From NCBI GenBank assembly GCA_009733715.1, contig WMKJ01000110.1, positions 1-39,349 on the forward strand: 39,349 nucleotides of DNA, in the 5' to 3' direction. The notes below the pieces were generated by a model. That model was not told the origin of the DNA and did no database searches. It saw only the letters and a program-made list of their open reading frames with translations. Within the stretch, counting starts at the first letter, position 1. Each line of letters opens with the position of its first letter. Positions 1-8,910 of the stretch are shown here, in pieces. The DNA is from Herpomyces periplanetae (lineage: Eukaryota; Ascomycota; Laboulbeniomycetes; Herpomycetales; Herpomycetaceae). The translations under genes were made by a program, and so were the position numbers.

Positions 1-210
1 GGAATCTCGAAGCCATCCTGTCTCTCCATCAATAATGGTTTCTTTGGGACCGCCTTCATTACATGCTAGTACGGGAAGTCCCATTAGCATTGATTCCAGT
101 GGAACTATTCCAAAATGTTCTTTATTTGGCGTGTATAAAAGAATGGACGATAATTTTAAGAGTGCCCACTTAAACGAATTAGACATTGATGGAAGAAATA
201 ATTTTTTCAC
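1..210 (-). pseudogene. ALG2: ALG2-like alpha-1,3/1,6-mannosyltransferase fragment (partial, probably a truncated relic)
   Basis: The open minus-strand frame encodes a block typical of ALG2, the GT4 mannosyltransferase that adds the second and third mannose to the dolichol-linked N-glycan precursor on the cytosolic face of the ER. Visible are FLPSMSNSF, LLYTPNKEHFGIVPLES and CNEGGPKETIIDGETGWL, which carry the E-x7-E nucleotide-sugar motif of GT-B enzymes. The C-terminal end lies beyond the left edge. In known ALG2 proteins about 300 or more residues precede this block, but only about 570 bases separate it from the CLP1 start on the other strand, and I find none of the N-terminal motifs there. 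The frame closes at 211-213. A second minus-strand frame just upstream (up to about 394) may continue the similarity, being joined across a run of six A at about 202-207. Alternatives are a splice acceptor at 210-211 with unseen exons, or an assembly break. The family is clear; pseudogene status is inference. Confidence 0.5.
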
Positions 211-785
211 TTAAAACGTCGCCAACATCTACTTGGAAACTCAGCCAATACACAACAGTTACTCTTTTAATATCGATAACAATTATGCTAAGTATGGTAG
301 CAATATGGTTAATGAAATGAAGAAGTATAGATTCAATTGGTATTTGTGATAAAACCAACTTAATTACATTTCGATTCGTATGGATAAATATCAACAGCTT
401 TCATGAAGTAAATTTCAAAATCATGAAAGTTTTCATCAAGCTGTCGGATGAATGATTTTCCCCCTGCCGAAGGCTCGGGCAAATGCGGCGGTGTGAAGCG
501 GAATACCGAAAATCTTGGCGTTGAACTGGGGGCTCCGGAGAGACGGACGGGCCGATAGGGAATTTGGGCTAATGTCACGGGTTTTGGACTTGGATCTGGT
601 CACGGATTTTGACAAATTGGACAAGTATAATTCCATGGGAAACCTTTGAAGATGCTGATACATGGGGATCTTAATGTAAAATTACATGGGTGTACGCGTG
701 CATACATTCGGTTAATAGCGCACAGTCAAGTTATCGAGGAATATTTGACCCAGTACTGGCAAGTTTAAGGGAATTATCGAATACT
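211..785. other. Spacer between ALG2-like fragment and CLP1
   Basis: No gene is supported here. The stretch should hold the CLP1 promoter. A locally GC-rich patch lies at about 440-600, with two short overlapping minus-strand frames (360-578 and 436-663, the latter with a true ATG) that resemble no family I know. The minus-strand frame at 214-394 could be a decayed upstream part of the ALG2-like fragment. The frame of CLP1 is open upstream of its ATG back to a GTG at 690, but contains no earlier ATG. Confidence 0.4.
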
Positions 786-2333
786 ATGAACTCTATACCG
801 GGACTTTTAGTGCCAGATTTGGCACAAAGTCAAACTCATAATCTAACCACAGGTTCAGGGAGTAACATAGATGGACAATCTAGTGCGGGAGTGGATGCAG
901 CGGGGAATTTACCAACACGATCAATACACTTAGCACCTTACTCGGAATTTAGATTTGAAGCAGGAATTCATTCACCATTTCGGATAAAACTATTTTCTGG
1001 TACCGCAGAACTTTTTGGAACGGAGCTAGCACCAACGCGAACTTATTCATTCGGCGGACGAGATGATGGAAAATCGGGATCAGGGTGTGTATGGGCAGGA
1101 CAAAAAGCGGCAATCTACACGTGGAATGGATGTGAAATTAACATTGAGGGTACAGCGGATAGTGAATATGTCGCGGAGGAAACGGAAATGTGGAGTCGAT
1201 GTAATCTACATTTTGCCTTGGAAAACATTCGAGATGCCGCGAAACTTGGAGAAGTACGATCAGCAATGGGTATACCCGGATTCGGTCCTTGTGTATTGGT
1301 CCTAGGTCCGGAGAATGCGGGTAAGACTAGCTTGGTTAAAACATTGACAGCATACGCTTTGAAAAACGATAGAAAGCCTATAGTTGTAAATCTTGATCCA
1401 AAACAAGGAATGCTAAGTGTTCCGGGTTCTTTAACAGCTGTAACGTTTAGTACCACTTTAGATATTGAAGATGGTTGGGGAAGTAGTCCAATATCAGGTC
1501 CGTCTACAACATCGGTAAAAATGCCGTTGGTATATCACTATGGATTATCCGGACCAGAGGAGAATCCAGATATTTTTAAGCCTCAAGTTACAAGATTAGC
1601 CTTAGCGGTAACAGGACGAATGGAAGAAGATATTGAGGTTAAACAATCTGGCTGCATTATCGATACACCAGGAAGTATTAGTAGTGGTAAAGGAGGGGTT
1701 TACGATATCGTTCATCATATTGTATCGGAATTTTCGGTTAACGTGATTGTAACAATTGGGTCGGAACGCCTGTACAATGATATGAGCAAGCGGTACAGCA
1801 ATCCACCTGCGGATCGTGAACCAATATCAGTTGTTAAATTACAAAGATCCGAGGGTTGTGTGGATCGTGATGAAGGGTATATGAAATTGTTACGAGCTTC
1901 ACAAATTCGAACGTACTTTTTTGGTAAATCGATATCTTCACCATTATTTCACTTTACAATCACAGTAGATTTTGGATCAGTGTGCATTTATCGAATTATC
2001 GAAGCTAATCGCTACGGTCACGACGTTTCCAAGCATTTTATGCCGGGAAAGGATAATGATACGGATCAACTTTCGTGTACGACGCCCATCCTTTATGAAA
2101 AAACGGCGCCAATTCCCGCTATGCAAAATAGTGTGTTAGCCATACTTCATGCTAATCCGGATGATAATCAAGAATCTCTTCGAGATTCCAATGTTCTAGG
2201 ATACGTTTACGTGTCAGATGTTGATGAAGCTAAACGTCGACTTACGCTTTTATCCCCATTGGGAGGTCGATTACCCGTACGGGCTATTGTATGGGGAAAA
2301 TGGTTAGATGATGTAGTAAACTTAACGGTTTAA
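786..2333 (+). CDS. CLP1: mRNA cleavage and polyadenylation factor subunit Clp1
   Basis: This 515-residue protein matches Clp1, the P-loop subunit of cleavage factor IA/II that works with Pcf11 in 3'-end formation of pre-mRNA in the nucleus. In order it shows the N-terminal beta-sandwich (APYSEFRFEAG, then GTAELFGTEL), a Walker A loop GPENAGKTS, the strand VVNLDPKQG that follows it in the family, the block VPGSL, MPLVYHYG, CIIDTPGSISSGKGG in the Walker B region, the Clp1 signature VTIGSERLYNDMS, and the C-terminal domain ending in VRAIVWGKWLDD. The start is the first ATG of the frame (786); upstream in-frame codons are open but include only a GTG. The first 45 residues are Ser/Gly-rich and not conserved. 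No intron is needed. Its 3' end faces the U2A' gene across 275 bases. Confidence 0.93.
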   Translation: MNSIPGLLVPDLAQSQTHNLTTGSGSNIDGQSSAGVDAAGNLPTRSIHLAPYSEFRFEAGIHSPFRIKLFSGTAELFGTELAPTRTYSFGGRDDGKSGSGCVWAGQKAAIYTWNGCEINIEGTADSEYVAEETEMWSRCNLHFALENIRDAAKLGEVRSAMGIPGFGPCVLVLGPENAGKTSLVKTLTAYALKNDRKPIVVNLDPKQGMLSVPGSLTAVTFSTTLDIEDGWGSSPISGPSTTSVKMPLVYHYGLSGPEENPDIFKPQVTRLALAVTGRMEEDIEVKQSGCIIDTPGSISSGKGGVYDIVHHIVSEFSVNVIVTIGSERLYNDMSKRYSNPPADREPISVVKLQRSEGCVDRDEGYMKLLRASQIRTYFFGKSISSPLFHFTITVDFGSVCIYRIIEANRYGHDVSKHFMPGKDNDTDQLSCTTPILYEKTAPIPAMQNSVLAILHANPDDNQESLRDSNVLGYVYVSDVDEAKRRLTLLSPLGGRLPVRAIVWGKWLDDVVNLTV

Positions 2334-2608
2334 CCACGCTTAATGAATGAACGGGTTTTCACGATTAACATTGGAATAATTCTAACTTTAGCCAAGGGTA
2401 GACAGCTGATGCGCGAAGGGTATAATGGATGGGGGGTTTACGAGTGTTAACTGTAAGTTAAACTTCTGTCGAGACAGTGGGAAAGGGAAAAAAGGTTGAA
2501 TGAGCAACCATTGGGGAAGTGAACGCATGAATAGCATACGTAAGGAGGTGGGAATGAAGTGAAAATGTAATGTGCAGTTGATGAAGTTTATGGAGGAAAA
2601 TTTGGCCT

Positions 2609-3345
2609 TTAATCGACGAGAATTTTGGAAACTCGATCGGAAGGATTGTCAAGTGTACCGAACAAACTAGCGGCATTTTCACGCTCGACTTGTCGAACCT
2701 TTTGAAAGTCTAAAAAGCGGACACTAGGGCATAACCATACAACCCATGATCTGTATTCGGGTTCGCGAGTGACGGGATTTTCAATTAGAACCAGGTGAAC
2801 GAGCTTGGAAAATCTGGATAGAATGTAAAGGTCTTTTAAGTTATCCAAGCGATTTTGACATAAAACCAGGGTTGTTAGTCCGGGGATGGACTGGGGAACA
2901 CTGGGATCGATAGTTTTGATTCTGTTTCGAGCGCACAATAGAGTTCGCAGACGAGGACTCCAGGGGAAGCTGCCTAAAACGCGGATATCATTGTCTGTAA
3001 AATCGATACACTCATGAGGCTGTTAAGAACCGCAATGAAGGATAATGATTTAAGTGGATCGATTAACTTGTATAGCTGAGAAATCAGTCAACCTGAAACA
3101 AGAAATCTTAATTAAGCGTTAATGGGAATTATATATGTATAACAGCGTACCGCAGCGGCACCCAAGTTTTCAATTGCCGGAATTTTATGACCTTTGCAAT
3201 TTACATGTGTATACAATAAGCGTCAGCTGATGAGGATAGGATTAAATCAAGAGAAGGTAAAATTACCCCGTATATCTAGTTCTCGCTCAGATAATGGATT
3301 GACGTAGGAAAGGGATTTTTGTATTAATTCGCTGGTTAAGCGCAT
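2609..3345 (-). CDS. LEA1: U2 snRNP subunit A' (Lea1), three exons
   Basis: The exons are 3345-3267, 3191-3151 and 3019-2609 on the minus strand. They join in phase to 176 residues, with GT-AG introns of 75 and 131 bases. U2A' binds U2B'' and stem-loop IV of U2 snRNA in the spliceosome. Exon 1 gives MRLTSELIQKSLSYVNPLSE and ERELDIR; the 41-base exon 2 gives HKIPAIENLGAAA; exon 3 gives CIDFTDNDIRVLGSFPW, LCARNRIKTID, the leucine-rich repeats, NPVTREPEYRSWVVWLCPSV and the diagnostic RFLDFQKVRQVERE. The order and spacing match the family exactly. The C-terminus is short (known proteins are about 240-255 residues), so either the tail is reduced or a further exon lies at 2458-2608. The gene is convergent with CLP1, another RNA-processing factor. 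Confidence 0.9.
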
Positions 3346-3890
3346 TTTCCGATACAACTGCGCGTGTACACACACACACGTCGGACTGGGGTTGAATGAG
3401 AACCTAGAAGAGTATAAGTCTAGTAAAACTTTCCGTCTGACCCAAAGCCAAAACTAAAGGTCAATTAATCCTTGGTTTATTTTGAAAAAAAATTTGATTC
3501 GTTAAAATAAGTAAAGATACTAACGATCTTTTTTGACGCGAGCCGATAATTTTCGAGCTTAAAAACTCACAAAATTTCTCGACGGTTACATAAGCCGACT
3601 AAGCGACGGCGATGAGTAAGCAGGTGTTGGGCTCAGATTTGCCTTTAGGAGGATCAAATGCGTTTAACAGTTGAATGCAAGCTGGTTTTGCGACTAGAAG
3701 GGAAAACGCAGTTGCAAAAAACAATGGAGAAATTGAATTTGAATGTTCTCAATATACGCATATCGTGAAAATTCAAACTGTAACTGTGTAACGTGCATCA
3801 AAAGTATCTGACGATCATCATTGCCCTAATTATCGAAGGTAGTCGACTAACAAGTCTTATGTACATAATAATTCAGAACGGCATATATAG
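3346..3890. other. Spacer upstream of U2A' and downstream of the ASNSD1-like gene
   Basis: The stretch must contain the U2A' promoter and the 3' end of the ASNSD1-like gene, both on the minus strand. A short CA-type run lies at about 3363-3380. A minus-strand frame ending with a stop at 3599-3601 is open for about 50 codons without an ATG and without recognisable similarity. I see no RNA gene. Confidence 0.4.
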
Positions 3891-5663
3891 TCATGTAACA
3901 TAACTTGTACCAGATTGGGATTTGCCATCCAATTTGGCGGAACGAGAACCAAACTGAATGGCACGTTTAGCTTCGATGGCAATATTGGGCAGGGATAAGC
4001 GTAGAGCTAAATAACGTAGGGGGGATTTATCGAGGAACTGAGAGGAGATTTCGGCGGAAATTTCGGCGGCCTTAAGTTGTGCTGGAGTAAGTTTATCGAA
4101 AGCACACTTGTAATGAACGGGAAGTGAAACAGCCCAGTTAACGAGAGATTCATCGAGATATGGATAACGGACTTCTTTGGACCAATAGGCAACTACACGA
4201 TCGTCACGACCAAGATTACGCTGAGGCAAGCGAAAAAAATCCCGTTTAAGCTCATTAGCTAAAGCAAGGTAACCACCACGACGAAAAGCAAGCTCATGTC
4301 GACGATAACCGGCAAATAGTTCATCGGCGGCAAAACCAGATAATAAGATTTTTGCAGCGGTAGTGTAATTATTATTGGCGGGGTTTAGGGCATTTTGATT
4401 AACGAGGTTGAGAGAGCCGATACCACGAGAGGCGAAGTAGAGAGCAGCAGCAATAGATAAATCCATTTCGGTATTGTTAGGACGAATAAGTTCAAGGATG
4501 GTTGATCTGTGGTCGCGAAACTCGGATAGTGAGATGTTGACACATATTAAACGCCATTGACGTAAAGGAGAAATTTTGGCAAGGTCATTTAGGGATTTTC
4601 GAGCAGTGATGCGATCGGGACAGGCTTCAAAAGCCTGATTATTTCCAAAGGCAACATTGATTAGATCGATAGGTTCATTTAAGGGTAATATATCATGAGT
4701 TAACCTGGCAAGAATAGAGCAATCTAAACCACCGGAAAAAAGGATGGCAATTTTAGCAGGTGGAACGGAGATGGGAGAAGAGATGTGAGGAGTGTTTGGG
4801 GAAAAATTAGAGGTGGAATTGGATGAGAAAGCAAAGTGTAAGCGAGGACGTAAGCTTAATAGTAGGAAGTTTTCAAGTTGAATAACCAGGGAACAATCAG
4901 GAGAAAATGAGTAAGGAGAAGTATTATCTTGACAAGGTATAGTAAGGTTAAAATTGGCGAAAGGATAAGGTAAGTAGAGATGAGATTTTGAGGAAGGGTT
5001 AGGGAAAGTGTAAGGAATGTTGTGTATAGTAAGATGGGTAGATGATTGATTCAGGGATAAATAGTAGATAGCGTTAGCTTCAACATCTTGCCATGGACTA
5101 GGAAAAGATGAATCAACAAAGCTTGATATTATTAAATAACTTGAGGTAGAAGTTTGAACGAGAGATCTACGACCCAATGGATCACGACCAAAGAAGATAA
5201 ATTGACGCGTTGCATCATAAAATACGAAAGCATAAGGACCAATAATTTTACTCAAACAATCCAATAAGATGGGGATATTTGAAAGGGAAGAATTTGGTAT
5301 AAAGGAACGATAAGCGAGGCATAATTGTTGGAATATATAACTTGAATCATTTTGTGGAGAAATATCATGATTATTGTAAGACCAAGCTTCGCCATTCCAA
5401 GCAAAGTATAAATTTAGACTTGGACAATGTAAAGGTTGATGAGCGGGAAAATTTGAAGAGTAAGAAGAATTAGATGTGGAAGTGGAAGAAGATCGCAGAG
5501 ATAATACGCTTGCAGCCAATTTAACGTGAAAATTAAGCGTAGGGCCCGGAGAAAATCCGGTACATTGGAAGGAATCTGGGCCGCGGCGGCGTAAAAGTTT
5601 GCAGGAACGAGATGAAAGTGAAACCGATGCAGAAGTTGCGATAGAACACCAGATTCCGCACAT
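3891..5663 (-). CDS. Asparagine synthetase domain-containing protein (ASNSD1-like)
   Basis: The 590-residue protein is built like ASNSD1: an N-terminal class II glutamine amidotransferase domain followed by an asparagine-synthetase-type PP-loop ATPase domain. The start is placed at the ATG that puts Cys at position 2 (MCGIWCS), as required for the glutaminase nucleophile; the frame is open six codons further but begins there with GTG. Further glutaminase motifs are RRRGPDSF, FAWNGEAW and FFGRDPLGRRSL. The ATPase domain shows KIAILFSGGLDCS, EPIDLINVAFGN, LSGFAADELFAGYRRHE, VRYPYLDE, and the tail KRAIQFGSRSAKL characteristic of ASNSD1. The classical SGGxDS loop reads SGGLDC. The substrate of this family is not settled; genuine asparagine synthesis is not shown. 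It is divergent from the VPS9 gene across 853 bases. The first part of the gene is Ser-rich. Confidence 0.85.
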   Translation of the reverse strand: MCGIWCSIATSASVSLSSRSCKLLRRRGPDSFQCTGFSPGPTLNFHVKLAASVLSLRSSSTSTSNSSYSSNFPAHQPLHCPSLNLYFAWNGEAWSYNNHDISPQNDSSYIFQQLCLAYRSFIPNSSLSNIPILLDCLSKIIGPYAFVFYDATRQFIFFGRDPLGRRSLVQTSTSSYLIISSFVDSSFPSPWQDVEANAIYYLSLNQSSTHLTIHNIPYTFPNPSSKSHLYLPYPFANFNLTIPCQDNTSPYSFSPDCSLVIQLENFLLLSLRPRLHFAFSSNSTSNFSPNTPHISSPISVPPAKIAILFSGGLDCSILARLTHDILPLNEPIDLINVAFGNNQAFEACPDRITARKSLNDLAKISPLRQWRLICVNISLSEFRDHRSTILELIRPNNTEMDLSIAAALYFASRGIGSLNLVNQNALNPANNNYTTAAKILLSGFAADELFAGYRRHELAFRRGGYLALANELKRDFFRLPQRNLGRDDRVVAYWSKEVRYPYLDESLVNWAVSLPVHYKCAFDKLTPAQLKAAEISAEISSQFLDKSPLRYLALRLSLPNIAIEAKRAIQFGSRSAKLDGKSQSGTSYVT

Positions 5664-6516
5664 CAGGAAGGCGTGACTCACTACAACCCAGTCCTCGAAA
5701 GAGCGTGTTTCAAGTTATAGTGGGGTCGAAGTGAATGTTGCCGGAGAAGGTTAAGTTTCAGGGTGGGGTTGAGAGGTGTGTTGACAGTGGGGAAGTTGGT
5801 GGAGGTAATATTGTAGCGGTCGCAATCGCTGTCTCCGTCGCTGTCGCAATCGTAATCGTAATCGTATTCGTAATAGTCCCAGCTAATTCAATATCTTCAC
5901 CCGTTGTATTTCTCTAATATTCAAAATGACATCTAGTTTGCTAGTAAATCTTATCAAAGAATTTCTCCCCAATAGTTAATTTATCCGTTTTTATCATTTC
6001 TCTACCACCTCCACATCCTCAACTATCTTCCTCTGACTACCCCTCCCCCTCTCTTTTACCGTCTGCATAATTCAAAGCTTACACGTAAACTAAACTAAAC
6101 TAAACTATTACCCGTTAAAATGAGCGGGTATCTCTTCCCATTCAATCCGTACGCTTTACCGGACTAACTTTACAGCGCGTCTCGGCTTATCTCTGCCCCA
6201 TGATTTTAAAAAGTTATCCCGTCAGCATACACATTCTTCGTGTGTTTTTCCCGGTTTGGTCATATAAGTCTACTTTAATACACCTTCTTTCACCCGAATT
6301 CTATTCAAACTGAAGGGTATTTTTTGGTTTTTTTTTTCCCCCCGGCCAACTGTGAATCGGCTATTCCGGTACTCATGCCAAAGGGCTGAGCCATCATACG
6401 GATGAGTGAATGAATGCATGGAGAGACTTATCACCGTTAAGTCGGGCTAAACGTACGCAAATTTGTGCTAAAGAATGAATAACAGATGCTAATCAACCCA
6501 TTAATGCAGTCTACGC
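5664..6516. promoter_or_regulatory. Divergent promoter region of the ASNSD1-like and VPS9 genes
   Basis: Both flanking genes read outward, so this 853-base spacer should carry both promoters. It contains a degenerate TCGCAATCG/TCGTAATCG repeat at about 5818-5874, a tandem AAACT run at 6087-6107, and a T-rich then C-rich run at about 6323-6345. No conserved protein is visible; the plus-strand frame 5735-5917 is a by-product of the repeat. Confidence 0.5.
5818..5874. repeat. Degenerate hexamer-type simple repeat (TCGTAA/TCGCAA)
   Basis: Units of the form TCGCAA, TCGCTG, TCGTAA and TCGTAT follow each other in the shared promoter of the ASNSD1-like and VPS9 genes. This is read directly from the sequence; no function is known. 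Confidence 0.7.
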
Positions 6517-8841
6517 ATGCGTGAATTAGAGGAAGTTCTGCCCGTGAAAACGAGGCGTACAGCGTGTGATGAAAATGATTTCGACACCAACAAAATTAAC
6601 TCTACTCAAGATATATCACCACCATCGATACACTTAATACACGCGACCCAGGACTCCGATAACACACAAACATCAGACGATATTATTCACGCTAAACGTA
6701 ACGAAATTCCTCCTCACTTTTCAAAAACTGCTATTCAACGATGCTTGACCATGCCATCTTTTTCAAGTACCGCTACAAGTTTTAACTTTAACCGGTTCAT
6801 GAGTCAACTTCGTCATCGCTCCGCCGATCCCGTAGTCCGCTACCTACGCTCGTTCTTGGTGGACTTTTGTAAACGTCAGTGGATGGTTCGTGAACAAGTC
6901 GTTCACGTACACACCTTCTTCGAGTTTATCGGTCGCGTAATGGCCAAGTGTGATGTATGGCGAAACTTGGACCCTATTGAGCTTTCTTTAGCTCATGAAG
7001 GAATGGAAAAATTGGTAACCACCCGTTTATTCGAACGTATATTCTCCCCTGCCATCCCTTCTCCAGATAGTACTACTACGTGGACCAGTGAAGCCTCTTA
7101 CACACGTAAAGGCCAACATCAAGATGACGTTGAACGTGATCGTGTTATCGCCCAAAAAATTAGAATTTACGGTTGGACTAGTGAGCGTCATCTTGACATT
7201 CCCGAAATATCAACCACCAATGGTGGCTCCGTTTACATGAAGATGGCCGAGAATTATCTCAATGAAGTCAATAGTTACCGGGCCCCTCGCGATAAAGTTA
7301 TCTGTATATTGAATTGTTGTAAAATTATTTACGGCTATTTACGCAGATTTAACATTGATCAATCGGCCGATTCTTTTCTACCACATTTAATTTACGTTGT
7401 ATTACGAGCCAATCCCGAACACCTAGTTTCAAATGTTCAGTACATCCTGAGGTTTAGAAGTCCCGAACACATGAACGGGGAAGCGGGCTACTATACATCA
7501 TCTTTAGTTGGCGCTGTCCAATTTATAGAAAAGTTGGATAAAACTTCTCTAAACGTTTCTGATGAAGAATTCGAGCGAAACGTGGAATGCGCTGTCTCCG
7601 CTATCGCAGAGCGTGATAATATTGACTCACGCCATGAAATTGTTCATCATAACCATCTTCAATTTGAAACTAACGATGAGATTAGCAGCAATGGTACCAG
7701 TGTGAGTAATGAGAACAATAAAAACGAAATCTCAGAGTCGGGGAACTGCACATATTCATCCGTGCTTCAACACAATACCTTTTCGATCGATCATACCTAT
7801 TCAAACTCAACATCCCCAGTGCGAAGTTCATTCGAAGCTACTCGATTTTCAGGGTACCGTTCATCTGGTGATGCCGAAAGTATCGACATATCTTCTCTAG
7901 AATCCGATATCGCCCAGAATGGTCATGGCCATACAATACAGAAGACACCCCGGTCTCGAATTACTCGCGTTAAGCGCAGTCTTACCGGTTCAAGTTCCAA
8001 TTCAACGTTAAAACTAGGCCTCGGGTTACGTTCAGCACTTGGGTATGATATTCCCAACTCCGAGGAATTAATTCCCCTTGATCGTGAAACTATCGATCAA
8101 GGGAAAGGCCTAATTCCAGACACCATTGAAAATTCCGATCGGTTTATTCATGAAAATAGAGGTTTACCATTGCCGGGACTTTTAAAAACTATTCAAAGAC
8201 CCTTAAGTACTATAGGTAGAGTATTCTCGTCTGAGGAAGGGAATTTATCGACAACTATACTTAATAACGCGGAAGCCGGGGCGACTGCAATTCGTCAATT
8301 TTTACCGCGAAGAATTGTTTCACAACAAACAATGGGTGAAGTTAAATCTAGGCTGGCGAATTTTCGAGACTCAACCAAGAGAGCTACTGGTGAAGATGAA
8401 TCCAGTTCGCGTCAATCCGACGTGTCTGATGCAAGGCCGAGATTACGAAGGTTATCCGAGCCCAGTGAAACAATTTATCATGAAGATGATGATGATTATC
8501 CTGGTAGAATCGAAAGGAACCATCAAAGGATTAACTCGGTCGAAACGGGTGCCATTTCGACGAATAATTCCATTTCCATGCCCACTCCTACATCCACAAA
8601 TTCCAATCTTCTTCCTTATGATATCTCCAGCTTAATTGACCGAATTTCTAACATTTTTCCCGGTCTCGACCGCGAAGTTATCGGGGACGTCATTTGCGCA
8701 CAAAAAGGAAGGTAAGTCTCCACGTTATCATGTAAAAACCGTATGACCGGACAAAGTTCTATGTAACGGTAAATCATTTGTTGACTCTTATTTAGTATTG
8801 GTCCAGTGGTCGATACATGTTTAGCGTTAAGTGATAATTAA
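6517..8841 (+). CDS. VPS9: VPS9-domain Rab5/Vps21 guanine nucleotide exchange factor with C-terminal CUE domain
   Basis: The exons are 6517-8711 and 8796-8841, joined across an 84-base GT-AG intron, giving 746 residues. Vps9/Rabex-5 proteins activate endosomal Rab5-type GTPases. Residues about 105-180 resemble the helical bundle before the catalytic core (VVRYLRSFLVDFCKRQW). The VPS9 domain follows at about 205-340: DRVIAQKIRIYGWTSERHLD, YRAPRDKVICILNCCKII, the core ADSFLPHLIYVVLRANPEHL, and GEAGYYTSSLVGAVQFIEKL. Residues 350-700 are polar and low in conservation. The tail begins a CUE ubiquitin-binding fold (ISNIFPGLDREVIGDVICAQ) that is cut by the intron; the second exon supplies GSIGPVVDTCLALSDN and completes it. 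Without splicing the frame ends after KGR, within the CUE domain. CUE domains bind monoubiquitin and link the factor to ubiquitinated cargo. Confidence 0.88.
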
Positions 8842-8910
8842 ACTTATTTGGGTGAGAGAAGTTGAATTCAATTTGGTCGATGTAGCAGGTTAAATGATTT
8901 CTCACATCGA

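Noticed and set aside
436-663. 75-codon minus-strand frame with ATG in a GC-rich patch
   Set aside because: No similarity to any family, overlaps another open frame on the same strand, and lies where the CLP1 promoter is expected.
3599-3745. Minus-strand frame of about 50 codons ending in CLLIAVA
   Set aside because: It has no ATG, no recognised motif and no partner exon; it fits the 3' flank of the ASNSD1-like gene.
5735-5917. Plus-strand frame encoding a Val/Ala/Ile-rich 'membrane' peptide
   Set aside because: The hydrophobic stretch is the translation of a degenerate TCGTAA/TCGCAA repeat in a promoter region.
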